Positions 35,780 through 44,209 of a stretch of 54,318 nt of DNA are shown here, piece by piece (the first letter of the stretch is position 1; every line of letters starts with the position of its first letter). The DNA is from Spirochaetota bacterium (GTDB taxonomy: Bacteria > Spirochaetota > UBA4802 > JAFGDQ01). The notes beneath the pieces were generated by a model. It searched no databases and was not told where the DNA came from. It was given only the letters and a program-made list of their open reading frames with translations. The translations under genes and the position numbers were made by a program. Where the stretch lies: NCBI GenBank assembly GCA_016932015.1, contig JAFGDQ010000075.1, positions 1-54,318 of the forward strand, in the 5' to 3' direction.

Positions 35780-36265
35780 ATGAGGGATAAAACAAAAAAC
35801 GAAAAGTCATATTCATCAATACAAATTGTTTGTTTTTCCATAGGAGATGAGGAATATGGTATTGAAATTTTAAAGGTACAGGAAATATTAAGGTTACCTC
35901 AAATAACAATTTTACCCAAAGCGGCTGATTTTATCCTGGGGGTTATTGATCTCAGAGGCAAAATATTGCCCATTATTGATATGAGTAAACGATTCGGAAT
36001 TGAATCTAAGACAGATATGACAGACCCGAGAGCGATTGTTGTAAATATCAAGGGTAAAGAAGTCGGGCTGGCAATTGATTCTGTAAGTCATGTCGTAAAA
36101 GTGGATTCCGGGGACATTGAACCGCCTCCTGCAATTGTAAAGGGTATTTCAGGAAGATATATTGTGGGAATTGCCAAGGTCAATGAGGATTTTGTGGTAA
36201 TTCTGGATATAGACCGTATATTTTCTCCAAATGAATTGATGGCTCTGGAACAGATCAAGCGATGA
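35780..36265 (+). CDS. cheW: Chemotaxis coupling protein CheW
   Basis: The 161-residue single CheW domain contains IVCFSIGDEEYGIEILKVQE, EILRLPQITILPKAADFILG, VIDLRGKILPIIDM and VGLAIDSVSHVVKV, the usual landmarks for docking receptors to CheA. There is no attached receiver. It is followed three bases later by the convergent stop of the iron-ADH homologue with no terminator between them. Confidence 0.94.
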   Translation: MRDKTKNEKSYSSIQIVCFSIGDEEYGIEILKVQEILRLPQITILPKAADFILGVIDLRGKILPIIDMSKRFGIESKTDMTDPRAIVVNIKGKEVGLAIDSVSHVVKVDSGDIEPPPAIVKGISGRYIVGIAKVNEDFVVILDIDRIFSPNELMALEQIKR

Positions 36266-36268
36266 TAA

Positions 36269-37429
36269 TTAATAAGCAGCAATTAGAATCGTTTCAATTT
36301 CATCCTTTGTCAGTACACGTGGAGCATTTGCTGTAAAGGGATAGGACAGGGCAATCTCCGCTACTCTCGGAAATTCATTTTTGGCAATATCAAACTGATA
36401 TAATCTCTGCGGAATATCAACATCAATCTCCAGTTTTCGCACACCTTCGACTGCTTTAATCGCAGCCTCAATAACTGTTATATCCTTCAGCTCTTCATCC
36501 ATTACTTTTGACATCTGAACATATTTACCTGATGAAGAGGTAAGATTATACTCCATTACATGCGGCAGCATAAGGCCCATTCCTTTTGCGACAGGAATAT
36601 GAAATATTGATGATAGTGCAAGAGAGATCGAAAGAGACATTGATAATTCCGTAGTCGCAAAGGCAATGCCTGACATTATTGATGCCGTGGAAAGTTTGAT
36701 TCTATGAGCAATATTTGCAGGATCTCTGAATGAAAGGGGCAGTGTTTTAAAAATGATATCTATTGATTTCAAAGCATATGTATTAACAAAGTCATTAATT
36801 TTTTTAGAAACAACTGATTCAACAGCAATTGCCAGAATACTTATAGTGCTGTCGGCTGTTTCTTCCTCGTTAGATGTTGCGGAAATCCTGGGATCAACTA
36901 CGACCGCTTCAGGAAAAATATAATTATTCCGATACACCTTTTTTATTTTTTCTTTTATTTGAGTAACAAAGAAAATAGGCAGCAGCTCAAATCCAAACAG
37001 GGGAAGAGTCGGTATTAAAATAAGAGGTATAGGCGGAAGAACCTTAGGGTCATCAAATAATTCGCTGCAGAATAAGTTATTGTTTGCCAGCAAAGCGACA
37101 GCTTTCGCACTGTTTATTGAGTCAATGCCTCCAAATCCTATTATAACATCACATCTGGTCATTTTTGAATAATAAACAGCAGAATCCACATACTCTGTAT
37201 CAGGATTTTCAGGAATTTCATCGTATACAATACAGCCGATGTTGTTATTATTCAGTGTCTGGGTAATATTTTCAAGAATGGAAGAGTATTTAATAAAATC
37301 TTCAGAGGTTGTTATTATTAAGACTTTTGTTCCAAATTTTCTGGTTATTTTTCCTATATCGGAAATTACATCCTGTTTAATAAAGATTTCGGTAGGTATA
37401 TGGAAATCTGGGAAAACACCATCATTCAA
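36269..37429 (-). CDS. Iron-ADH-fold protein lacking all metal ligands (probable pseudoenzyme)
   Basis: The 386-residue protein has the iron-containing alcohol dehydrogenase fold: NAD-binding GFGGIDSINSAKAVALL (residues ~98-114), LILIPTLPLFGFE, VVVDPRI and MLPHVMEYN (~287-295). Aligned by eye with E. coli FucO, the metal ligands are gone. The Asp of VDALTHAIE is Ser197 and its His is Ile201. The His pair of VHGMAH are Leu266 and Leu270. The His of TPHG is Val280. The glycine-rich loop GGGS is also altered. The frame is intact with good family length, so it is maintained. It may be a metal-free regulator or binding protein. Convergent with cheW; separated from flgM by a strong terminator. Confidence 0.8.
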   Translation of the reverse strand: MNDGVFPDFHIPTEIFIKQDVISDIGKITRKFGTKVLIITTSEDFIKYSSILENITQTLNNNNIGCIVYDEIPENPDTEYVDSAVYYSKMTRCDVIIGFGGIDSINSAKAVALLANNNLFCSELFDDPKVLPPIPLILIPTLPLFGFELLPIFFVTQIKEKIKKVYRNNYIFPEAVVVDPRISATSNEEETADSTISILAIAVESVVSKKINDFVNTYALKSIDIIFKTLPLSFRDPANIAHRIKLSTASIMSGIAFATTELSMSLSISLALSSIFHIPVAKGMGLMLPHVMEYNLTSSSGKYVQMSKVMDEELKDITVIEAAIKAVEGVRKLEIDVDIPQRLYQFDIAKNEFPRVAEIALSYPFTANAPRVLTKDEIETILIAAY

Positions 37430-37452
37430 AGTATTCTGCCGTCCTGTATATT

Positions 37453-37484
37453 AAAAAAAGCGGATGTTTTTTTCCGCTTTTTTT
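37453..37484. terminator. Bidirectional intrinsic terminator between flgM and the iron-ADH homologue
   Basis: A 12-bp stem of AAAAAAAGCGGA (37453-37464) with TCCGCTTTTTTT (37473-37484) has an 8-nt loop, with A- and T-runs on both flanks of the GC core. It would end flgM transcription on the minus strand before the ADH-like gene. Confidence 0.85.
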
Positions 37485-37516
37485 AGGATCAAAATATAAC
37501 TAATATAAATTGAAGT

Positions 37517-37813
37517 CTATTTCCTGAGTAAATTTTGAGCAATTTTATCTGCTACCATCTCCAGGACTTTATCATCAGTAAATTTATTGTAAGTACCTTG
37601 TTCAATTTGTTCTTTAATTGCTTTTACCTTGTCAAGGCGAATGTCCGGAGTATTTTTAACAGTCTCAACATATTCTGCTATCTTTGAAGCCTCTTTTCCT
37701 TCTGAAGATATTTCAAGGGAATCAGTTTTTTTGATTGCGTTGTTTTTGAAAACTGATTTTGTTTTTTTCGGATCAACGATATTGCCAATGTTATCTATTT
37801 TGTCGATTACCAT
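37517..37813 (-). CDS. flgM: Anti-sigma-28 factor FlgM
   Basis: The 98-residue protein has the FlgM layout: a polar flexible N-terminus, then SLEISSEGKEASKIAEYVET, then PDIRLDKVKAIKEQIEQGTY with the conserved DxxRxxKVxxIKxxIxxGxY core (residues ~56-76), and a helical tail ending KIAQNLLRK. It binds FliA and is exported when the hook is complete. It has its own sigma-28-like promoter (37842-37868), giving feedback on its target sigma factor, and a strong terminator downstream. Confidence 0.9.
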   Translation of the reverse strand: MVIDKIDNIGNIVDPKKTKSVFKNNAIKKTDSLEISSEGKEASKIAEYVETVKNTPDIRLDKVKAIKEQIEQGTYNKFTDDKVLEMVADKIAQNLLRK

Positions 37814-37841
37814 TTTTTTTTCCTTTCTTATTCTATTATAT

Positions 37842-37868
37842 ATTTCGGAAAAAAATGTAAATTCTTTA
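37842..37868 (-). promoter_or_regulatory. Sigma-28 (FliA)-like promoter of flgM
   Basis: On the minus strand TAAAGAAT (37868-37861), an 11-nt spacer and TCCGAAAT (37849-37842). The -35 matches TAAAGTTT in 6 of 8, the spacing is exact, and the -10 matches GCCGATAA in 5 of 8. It lies 28 nt before the flgM start. Confidence 0.6.
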
Positions 37869-37979
37869 ATTAAATATTTATACTCTTAATCCAATATTAG
37901 AAAAAAAATACATTTTAATCAAGTAAAAAACTATTCTTAAAGCATTTAAATACAGACATCAGGTTAACACATTAACCTG

Positions 37980-38654
37980 TTATTTCACGTAAGCTGCTAC
38001 TGTAAATTCGCCGATTGCTTTTAAACTGTCAATATCTTTAATAATTTCTTCAATTTTACCTGTAATGAACTCTTCATACATTTTTGTTATTTCTCTGCCA
38101 ATTATTATTTCGGATTCCGGGAATACCTGATAAATAGCTGCAAGCAATTTTTTTATTCTGTATGGAGATTCATACATTACAAGTAATCCTTTAAAATTTT
38201 TAAATTTTTCCAGTTCTTTTATTTTTTTGCTGTCTTTTTTGCTTAAAAAACCAAGAAATATAATATTTTTACTGGGAAAACCTGATACTGATGTGATAGA
38301 GGTAAGTGCTGAAGGGCCAGGAATGGGAATAACCGGCATTCCTTTATAACGGGCAGCTCTTACTAATTCTGCTCCCGGGTCGGATATTCCGGGTGTTCCG
38401 GAATCAGTTAAATAGGCAATGGATTTATTCTGTTCAAGATAAGAGATGGCCTGATCAATTTTTTTTGCAGAGGAATATGAGTGAAACGATATTGCAGGCA
38501 GATTAATATTGTAATGTGACAACAGTTTTCTGGATACTCTTGTATCTTCACAAAAGACATAATCTGTTTTTTCTTTTAATATACTTAATGCGCGGATAGT
38601 AATATCTTCCAGATTTCCAATCGGAGTTGCGATAATGTAAAGAGTTCCTTTCAT
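37980..38654 (-). CDS. rsmI: 16S rRNA 2'-O-ribose C1402 methyltransferase RsmI
   Basis: The 224-residue SAM enzyme of the tetrapyrrole-methylase fold reads GTLYIIATPIGNLEDITIRA at the N-terminus, then VFCEDTRVSRKLLSHY, YLTDSGTPGISDPGAELVRA (the SAM and RNA loop) and PIPGPSALTSITSVSGFP. It methylates C1402 in the ribosomal P site. It lacks the extra C-terminal domain of the ~285-residue E. coli protein, as in many bacteria. It lies upstream of flgM on the minus strand but is separated by the flgM promoter. Confidence 0.93.
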   Translation of the reverse strand: MKGTLYIIATPIGNLEDITIRALSILKEKTDYVFCEDTRVSRKLLSHYNINLPAISFHSYSSAKKIDQAISYLEQNKSIAYLTDSGTPGISDPGAELVRAARYKGMPVIPIPGPSALTSITSVSGFPSKNIIFLGFLSKKDSKKIKELEKFKNFKGLLVMYESPYRIKKLLAAIYQVFPESEIIIGREITKMYEEFITGKIEEIIKDIDSLKAIGEFTVAAYVK

Positions 38655-38733
38655 ATAGTTTTTCTATGTTATAAAATTGTTGGTAATTATTATAGACAGA
38701 GTTACGTCTGATAGATCTGTTTTATTTTTAATA

Positions 38734-38761
38734 TTGACATAAATAATTCATATAGTAAAAT
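38734..38761 (+). promoter_or_regulatory. Sigma-70-type promoter upstream of the receiver protein
   Basis: TTGACA (38734-38739), a 16-nt spacer and TAAAAT (38756-38761). The leader to the ATG at 38910 would be about 140 nt. Confidence 0.5.
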
Positions 38762-38909
38762 CTTAATCAATATAAAAAAATATTAATTGACCAAAATAAA
38801 TACTCCTCAATAAATTAAGGCTACTTAAAATTATTTATGTATTGCTTCGAAAATAATCTGCATTTTCAGATTAAAAAACATTGATAGACGAATAAGCGGG
38901 AGGTTGTTC

Positions 38910-39347
38910 ATGAGAAGCAGGCATGATTTTCCTGATCTCAATGCGAAAAGTGCTGACGGTATAAAGTCGGGTGGAAAACCGTACAAGGTTCTGGTAGTAG
39001 AAAATAAGGATTTTCAGCGTAAACTACTTGTTCAGGTTCTGGAATCGGAAAAATATAAGGTTGTTGCTCAGGCAACAAACGGCCAGGAAGCGCTGGATTT
39101 GTATGAAGAGCATAAAAAAGATCTGGATTTAATAACTACAACTCTGGATATGCCTGTAATTGACGGTTATGCGTTGTTATTTGAACTCAGTAAAATGAAT
39201 GTAAAAGCCAAGATTGCGTTTATCAGTGAAGATACCACTAAAGGTGTAATTGAAGATTTGCTAAAGATGGGTGCAGCAGATTATATTCTCAAGCCAATTG
39301 AAAGAGTAAGAATATTAAACAGGATTAAACAGGTATTGAACAAATAA
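38910..39347 (+). CDS. CheY-like receiver protein lacking the phospho-acceptor Asp (atypical response regulator)
   Basis: The 145-residue protein has a 24-residue polar N-terminal extension and one receiver domain (VLVVENKDFQRKLL, then ATNGQEALDLYEEH, DMPVIDGYALLFEL and AADYILKPIERV). Aligned by eye with CheY, the acidic pair is Glu31-Asn32 instead of Asp-Asp. The phosphorylated Asp is Thr78 in LITTTLDMP. The switch Ser106 and the Lys128 of LKP remain. It cannot be phosphorylated in the usual way and probably signals by binding. ATG 38910 is chosen because GGGAGG lies six bases upstream. It is monocistronic and near cheW and fliM. Confidence 0.85.
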   Translation: MRSRHDFPDLNAKSADGIKSGGKPYKVLVVENKDFQRKLLVQVLESEKYKVVAQATNGQEALDLYEEHKKDLDLITTTLDMPVIDGYALLFELSKMNVKAKIAFISEDTTKGVIEDLLKMGAADYILKPIERVRILNRIKQVLNK

Positions 39348-39417
39348 TTTATAATTGATTTTTATAGTATAATTTTTTCGTATTTTAACTGCTTTAAATA
39401 TCTGTTAATAATTTGTA

Positions 39418-40179
39418 TTACAGCATTCTCATTGGGATTCCGCGTTTTTTAAGCTCTTTTTTCAGTTCAATGATTGGGATTTCTCTGAAGTGAAAAATGG
39501 ATGCGGCCAGTACTGCATCTGCCTTACCGAGAGTCAGCCCTTCATAAAGATGATCAATAGTACCGGCCCCTCCTGATGCAATGACAGGGATTGATACTGC
39601 ATCTGCTATTTTGCCGGTAAGTTCCAGGTCATATCCTATTTTTGTACCGTCTCTGTCCATGCTTGTAAGTAAAATTTCGCCGGCGCCAAGATCGCATGCT
39701 TTGACGGCCCATTCAATTGCATCCATATCGGTTTTTGTTCTGCCTCCGTTAAGATAGACATCCCAGGAATTTTTATCATTGCGTTTTGCATCAATAGCCA
39801 GAAGTATACATTGAGAACCAAAGCGTTTTGCAGAATCATTAAGTACACCGGGATTCCTGACAGCCGCACTGTTTATTGATACTTTGTCTGCTCCATTTTC
39901 AAGAATCAGGCGCACGTCATCAACAGTTCTTATCCCTCCGCCAACAGTAAACGGAATATTAATGGTTTCGGCAACGCTTTTTACCATATTCAGAATAATG
40001 TTTCTCCTGTCAGACGATGCGGTTATATCGAGAAAGACGAGCTCATCAGCTCCCTCTTCATCATAGAATTTGGCATTTTCCACCGGATTACCGGCATCTA
40101 TCAGGTTAATAAAATTAACACCTTTTACAACACGTCCGTCATTTACATCCAGACATGGTATTATTCTTTTTGCAAGCAT
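39418..40179 (-). CDS. hisF: Imidazole glycerol phosphate synthase cyclase subunit HisF (canonical)
   Basis: The 253-residue barrel keeps every HisF landmark: [20 protein letters not shown] with the first catalytic Asp, [39 protein letters not shown] with the second Asp, [13 protein letters not shown] and IASGGAG. It converts PRFAR plus HisH-derived ammonia into IGP and AICAR. No hisH or other his gene is within the window. ATG 40179 is chosen with AGGA upstream; a longer frame to 40239 adds an unconserved 20 residues. Compare the divergent copy at 6131. Confidence 0.94.
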   Translation of the reverse strand: MLAKRIIPCLDVNDGRVVKGVNFINLIDAGNPVENAKFYDEEGADELVFLDITASSDRRNIILNMVKSVAETINIPFTVGGGIRTVDDVRLILENGADKVSINSAAVRNPGVLNDSAKRFGSQCILLAIDAKRNDKNSWDVYLNGGRTKTDMDAIEWAVKACDLGAGEILLTSMDRDGTKIGYDLELTGKIADAVSIPVIASGGAGTIDHLYEGLTLGKADAVLAASIFHFREIPIIELKKELKKRGIPMRML

Positions 40180-40340
40180 ATGAGAAATCCTGTCATCTTG
40201 ATTTTTAATACAGAAATTAAATAAATTATAATAAATCAAGCAACTTCTGATAAATCAGGATAAATTTATTAGTATAGACACCTGAAAAGCTTAAATATTA
40301 AATTTTACTTGAGATTTGCTTAGTATTTCTATTATATTTA

Positions 40341-40368
40341 TAACGTAGAAAGTTGGTTTTTCCGATAA
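40341..40368 (+). promoter_or_regulatory. Sigma-28-like promoter for the exported protein-fliM operon
   Basis: TAACGTAG (40341-40348), a 12-nt spacer and TCCGATAA (40361-40368). The -10 matches 7 of 8 of the FliA consensus, the -35 matches 5 of 8, and the spacing is one base over the enteric optimum. Confidence 0.5.
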
Positions 40369-40375
40369 TAATTTT

Positions 40376-40400
40376 AGTATGTTTATATTTTAAACATACT
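40376..40400. repeat. Perfect 10-bp palindrome at the expected transcription start of the fliM operon
   Basis: AGTATGTTTA (40376-40385) and TAAACATACT (40391-40400) flank TATTT. It begins 8 nt after the -10 box of the sigma-28-like promoter, so it is either an operator around +1 or a hairpin at the 5' end of the mRNA. Confidence 0.6.
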
Positions 40401-40432
40401 GAAAGATCTAACAAAAAATTATTAAGTATTTT

Positions 40433-41398
40433 ATGAAATTTTATAGAATAATTCTGACAATTACAATATTTTTAGGTTCGTATTTTTCTCAATCACTGTT
40501 TGCAGCAGACAATGAAGAGAAAGAGTTTAAAGTTTATCTGGTTATGGATAAACTTGCCTTTGAGTATAATGAAAATGTACTTCTGCATATAAACATTAAA
40601 AATACAGCGAAAAGTATCGGAAATTTTAAAATATATGATACTGTTTATACGTCTTTCAGGCCTGTGGTATATGATAATTTAGGGCGGGAACTGGAGACTA
40701 TCATAGATTACAGATTGAAAAATAAAAGTATTTCAGAAGCTATTAAAGGAGCCGGATCAAGAGTTATCAGGTTGTCAAATAACGAAACTTTTTCATATTC
40801 AATTGATCTTAAGAATATTTACAGAATAGATGAGGGGAAAGATTACCGGGTAAAAGTATTTTTTTCACCCGATGCAGCTGATACATTTTCAATTATCAGC
40901 GAAAATCACTTATCGTTCAAAATTCTTGAGCAAAGTGATATTCAAAGCAGCGGAATAGCACGGATTAAGCGTTTCATTTCTCCGGAACGGACTCTGTCTC
41001 CTTCAGAGGTAATATCTCTTTTTCTGAAAGCCGAGAAAGAGGAAAACTGGGATAATTATTTTAAATTTATCAATATTGAAAAATATATAAATGCCTATCC
41101 TGATTATGTCAGAGTTTATAAGCAGGCAGTAGAAGAAAATAATGTTGAGCTCAGGGAAAAAATAATTCTTAAATTTGTAAATTTTCTTAAAGAGAAACGG
41201 ACAGATTATATCGTTTCATACAGAGTTCTTGATGATTTTATTAATATAAATAATAATTTTTATGTTGAAGCATTGGTAAAAAGATTCGGTCCTGATAATC
41301 CGTATGTTTATAAGTATAAATATTCACTCGAAAAATTCAGAAACATATGGGTTGTTACCGATATAGAAGCAACTGTAGTTAAGGGGCGAAATATATGA
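40433..41398 (+). CDS. Exported protein of unknown function, coupled to fliM
   Basis: The 321-residue protein has a signal peptide (MKFYRIILTITIFLGSYFSQ, cleavage near LFA-AD at residue ~24) and no lipobox or further helix, so it is periplasmic. The first part (~30-165) is beta-rich with YLVMDKLAFEYNENVLLHIN and looks immunoglobulin-like. The second part (~190-318) is helical then NTF2-like in pattern. It overlaps fliM by 4 nt (ATGA) and shares its promoter, which suggests a role in the periplasmic flagellar machine. I do not recognise a named family. Confidence 0.65.
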   Translation: MKFYRIILTITIFLGSYFSQSLFAADNEEKEFKVYLVMDKLAFEYNENVLLHINIKNTAKSIGNFKIYDTVYTSFRPVVYDNLGRELETIIDYRLKNKSISEAIKGAGSRVIRLSNNETFSYSIDLKNIYRIDEGKDYRVKVFFSPDAADTFSIISENHLSFKILEQSDIQSSGIARIKRFISPERTLSPSEVISLFLKAEKEENWDNYFKFINIEKYINAYPDYVRVYKQAVEENNVELREKIILKFVNFLKEKRTDYIVSYRVLDDFININNNFYVEALVKRFGPDNPYVYKYKYSLEKFRNIWVVTDIEATVVKGRNI

Positions 41399-42420
41399 CA
41401 GAAATACTTTCTCAGGATGAAATAGATGCGCTGTTGACCGCGATATCTACAGGAGAGGTTGATACGACCGAGTATTCAGCCACTCAGGAACAGCGGAAAG
41501 TCAAAATTTACGATTTCAGAAGGCCTGATAAATTTTCCAAAGACCAGATAAGAACGCTGCAGATGATGCATGAGACATTCGCACGTTTAACTACAACTGC
41601 GTTATCTGCACAGTTGAGAGCTCTGGTAAGCGTTCACGTTGCTTCTGTTGATCAGCTTACTTATGAAGAATTTGTGCGTTCTATACCAAACCCTACAACT
41701 CTTGCAGTTATAAATATGGACCCTTTAAAAGGATCCGGTGTACTTGAAATTGACCCTTCAATTACTTTTACGATTATTGACAAGCTGTTCGGAGGAATCG
41801 GTGAATCTTCAAGAATAACCAGAGAATTGACTGATATAGAGCTTTCCGTTATGGAAGGTATTATTGTAAGGATTTTAGGAAACTTAAGAGAGGCCTGGTC
41901 AAATGTTATTGATCTCAGGCCAAGGCTCGGAAACATTGAAACCAATCCTCAGTTTGCCCAGATTGTACCTCCTAATGACATGGTCGTTCTTATAACACTG
42001 GAAACAAAGGTCGGAGAAGTTGAGGGAATGACAAACCTTTGTATTCCATATATTACTATTGAGCCTATAATCTCAAAACTTTCCGCTCAATACTGGTATT
42101 CCAGCATCAGAAAAGGTACTACTGACGAAAATCTTGCTATTATTCAGGGACGTCTTGAAAATGTTGAACTTCAGGTTGTGGCAGAGATTGGCGAAGTCCC
42201 GATTACAATGCAGGAAGTATTAAATCTGACTGTAGGAGATGTAATAAAACTGCCTGATACCAAGATTAATTCTGACATGACTCTTAAAGTCGGCGGCAGA
42301 AAGAAATACAAATGCAGACCAGGCCTTATAGGCAGCAGAGTCGCGGTTCAGATTGGTGAAAATATACTCGATATTCCTGATGAACTTCTCATTACAAGAA
42401 GAAGTGAAGAGGAAATATAA
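41395..42420 (+). CDS. fliM: Flagellar motor switch protein FliM
   Basis: The 341-residue C-ring protein starts with the CheY-P-binding peptide (ILSQDEIDALLTAI). The middle domain follows: VKIYDFRRPDKFSKDQIRTL, QMMHETFARLTTTALSAQLR, and the GGIGE torque/interaction motif in KLFGGIGESSRI (residues ~126-137). A C-terminal SpoA domain (VPITMQEVLNLTVGDVIKLP, KYKCRPGLIGSRVAVQI) completes it. In other spirochaetes fliM sits between fliL and fliY. Here it is about 25 kb away and coupled to an exported protein. Confidence 0.95.
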   Translation: MTEILSQDEIDALLTAISTGEVDTTEYSATQEQRKVKIYDFRRPDKFSKDQIRTLQMMHETFARLTTTALSAQLRALVSVHVASVDQLTYEEFVRSIPNPTTLAVINMDPLKGSGVLEIDPSITFTIIDKLFGGIGESSRITRELTDIELSVMEGIIVRILGNLREAWSNVIDLRPRLGNIETNPQFAQIVPPNDMVVLITLETKVGEVEGMTNLCIPYITIEPIISKLSAQYWYSSIRKGTTDENLAIIQGRLENVELQVVAEIGEVPITMQEVLNLTVGDVIKLPDTKINSDMTLKVGGRKKYKCRPGLIGSRVAVQIGENILDIPDELLITRRSEEEI

Positions 42421-42575
42421 AGAATTATATAATTTTGTGCTGAAATTCTTTTCTTAAAATTATTTTACACTTTTTGTGCTGTTTATGACTACATGCCTAA
42501 ACTTTATACAAAGCAATTTCCGGGCAGTAATCTGTTTTAGAAAAATTTGTAAATTAGAAAGGATGACTTGAATTA

Positions 42576-43586
42576 TTATTGAGCTAATTTGTTAAGATAG
42601 GGTAGAGGGTCAACATAATCTGTTCCTATTTCGATCTGATAATAACAGATATGTTTTGTGGTTTTACCTGTCTTTCCAATAAAGCCAATTGTCTCACCTT
42701 TTGAAACCTCCTGGTCTTTATTTACGACAATCCTTTGACAGTGTGAATATTTGGTAGTAAATCCATATTTATGCTTAATTGTTACTGTAAGGCCTAATGA
42801 AGAATCCCAATTAATATTTTCTATCTTTCCGGGAGCTGTTGCCCTGATTTCTGCGCCCGGAAAACCGGCAATTTCAATTCCCTGTATAAATTCACTGTCG
42901 CAGTTATAAAGTGACTGAGTTCCGAATTTTGTGACAATATATCCGTCTGAAGGCCACAATGATGGGGTATGTTCGATTACCTTTTTTCTTTCATTAAGAA
43001 ATTTTTTTATTTTTGCAAGTATTTCTCTTGTTGTCCTTAATTCGTGCTCAATTTCCTTTATGTTCAGTTCTTCAAGAGATGGAGAGTTCATGTCTGCAAT
43101 CATATTTTCAAACTCAGGATTGCTTACTCCGCCTTTCGCCCATAAAGAGTCTACATTATTCTCATTAGTCAAAGAGTACAGATATGTAATTTCCGGTTTA
43201 AATCTTTGAAATATGTCGTAAAGTCTGTTAATTTCTTTTTTATATTTTGAAATCTGAACTTTTGAATTGGTTCCGTGCATTTGAAGTTTGGTAACATCTT
43301 TGATGGTTGATGTATGATTTACAATTGCAACAGATGTAAGGGTGACTGTTATTATTATTAGAGAAAGAATAATCGTAATAATATAAATAGGCACATGAAA
43401 ATTGATTATTTTTTTCTCCGAATGAGGTATGAGCATAATAGTTATACGCTCTTTGGCTTTTTTTAGAAAATTATACCACTTGTTTCTGATAATATCTATA
43501 AGAAATCCGAAATTATCGGAGAATGTGTCTTTTATATATTGTTGAAGATCTTGTAAATCGGAGTCTTTAAAAGGATTTACTCCCAT
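42576..43586 (-). CDS. Membrane-anchored M23 (LytM) family protein with degenerate zinc site
   Basis: The 336-residue protein has a cytoplasmic N-terminal ~60 residues, one helix (VPIYIITIILSLIIITVTLT, ~65-84), a coiled-coil stalk (~95-200) and a periplasmic M23 domain (~210-332). The zinc-binding H-x-G-x-D motif reads IQGIEIA (Ile234, Glu238). The H-x-H motif reads ICY (Ile313, Tyr315) in KHICYYQIEI. YSH (His282) remains. It therefore resembles non-catalytic LytM regulators such as EnvC. Such proteins activate amidases; a role in cell wall remodelling around flagella or division is inference. Divergent from flaB across a 700-nt gap. Confidence 0.8.
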   Translation of the reverse strand: MGVNPFKDSDLQDLQQYIKDTFSDNFGFLIDIIRNKWYNFLKKAKERITIMLIPHSEKKIINFHVPIYIITIILSLIIITVTLTSVAIVNHTSTIKDVTKLQMHGTNSKVQISKYKKEINRLYDIFQRFKPEITYLYSLTNENNVDSLWAKGGVSNPEFENMIADMNSPSLEELNIKEIEHELRTTREILAKIKKFLNERKKVIEHTPSLWPSDGYIVTKFGTQSLYNCDSEFIQGIEIAGFPGAEIRATAPGKIENINWDSSLGLTVTIKHKYGFTTKYSHCQRIVVNKDQEVSKGETIGFIGKTGKTTKHICYYQIEIGTDYVDPLPYLNKLAQ

Positions 43587-44092
43587 TATATTACCCTTGA
43601 CTGTATAATTGAGTATTCAATGCGATAAACAGGTTTTGCATAAAATAATCAGTAATATACTGATAAATAAGGAGTTTTTATACCCTGTTCTCCTTGAAAA
43701 TGAGTTTTCTTTGTTTAACCCTTTTTTAGTAAAAAGGATAATATTCCGGATAATTCATTATTTAAAAAAAATATTTTTGAAACTTTTATAACAAAAGAAA
43801 ATCAATGTCAAGTCTATTAATATTAATCGGAATAATTGATGCCAGGTTTTAAAAAAAATTTTAAAATAATTAATTTAAAGATTTAATTCATATAAATATA
43901 TAAATAACTATTAAAATATCAACTCTTTCATACATAAAAAATAAAAATTGTCTAAAACAAAAATTTATTATGCCGAAATGAAGATTAGGTGAAAATATGC
44001 TAAAAAACAGGAAACAGGATAAATGCTATCGTTATTTAATTATAAATCAAAATAAATGTTTCTAATCTGCTATAAACAGTTTTAATCGACTT
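43587..44092. other. AT-rich intergenic region between the M23 protein and the flaB promoter
   Basis: About 500 nt of very AT-rich DNA. One 60-codon frame (43609-43791) has no ribosome binding site and mostly hydrophobic, low-complexity content, so I do not call it. No terminator or RNA gene is evident. Confidence 0.5.
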
Positions 44093-44119
44093 TAATCTAT
44101 GGTATAAGCCTACCGAGAA
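44093..44119 (+). promoter_or_regulatory. Sigma-28 (FliA)-like promoter of flaB
   Basis: TAATCTAT (44093-44100), an exact 11-nt spacer and ACCGAGAA (44112-44119). Matches to TAAAGTTT and GCCGATAA are 5 of 8 and 6 of 8. The resulting leader is about 175-180 nt. Confidence 0.6.
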
Positions 44120-44209
44120 TAAAAATGTAAAGAAAGGTAGCTTAAGTAAGATGGTCTTTGAAAACTAAATAATATTTGCTGCAAGCATTTAAAATATGGG
44201 GAGGGTTTA

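Noticed and set aside
43609..43791. 60-codon plus-strand frame before flaB
   Set aside because: No ribosome binding site, hydrophobic low-complexity content, AT-rich spacer; looks like chance.
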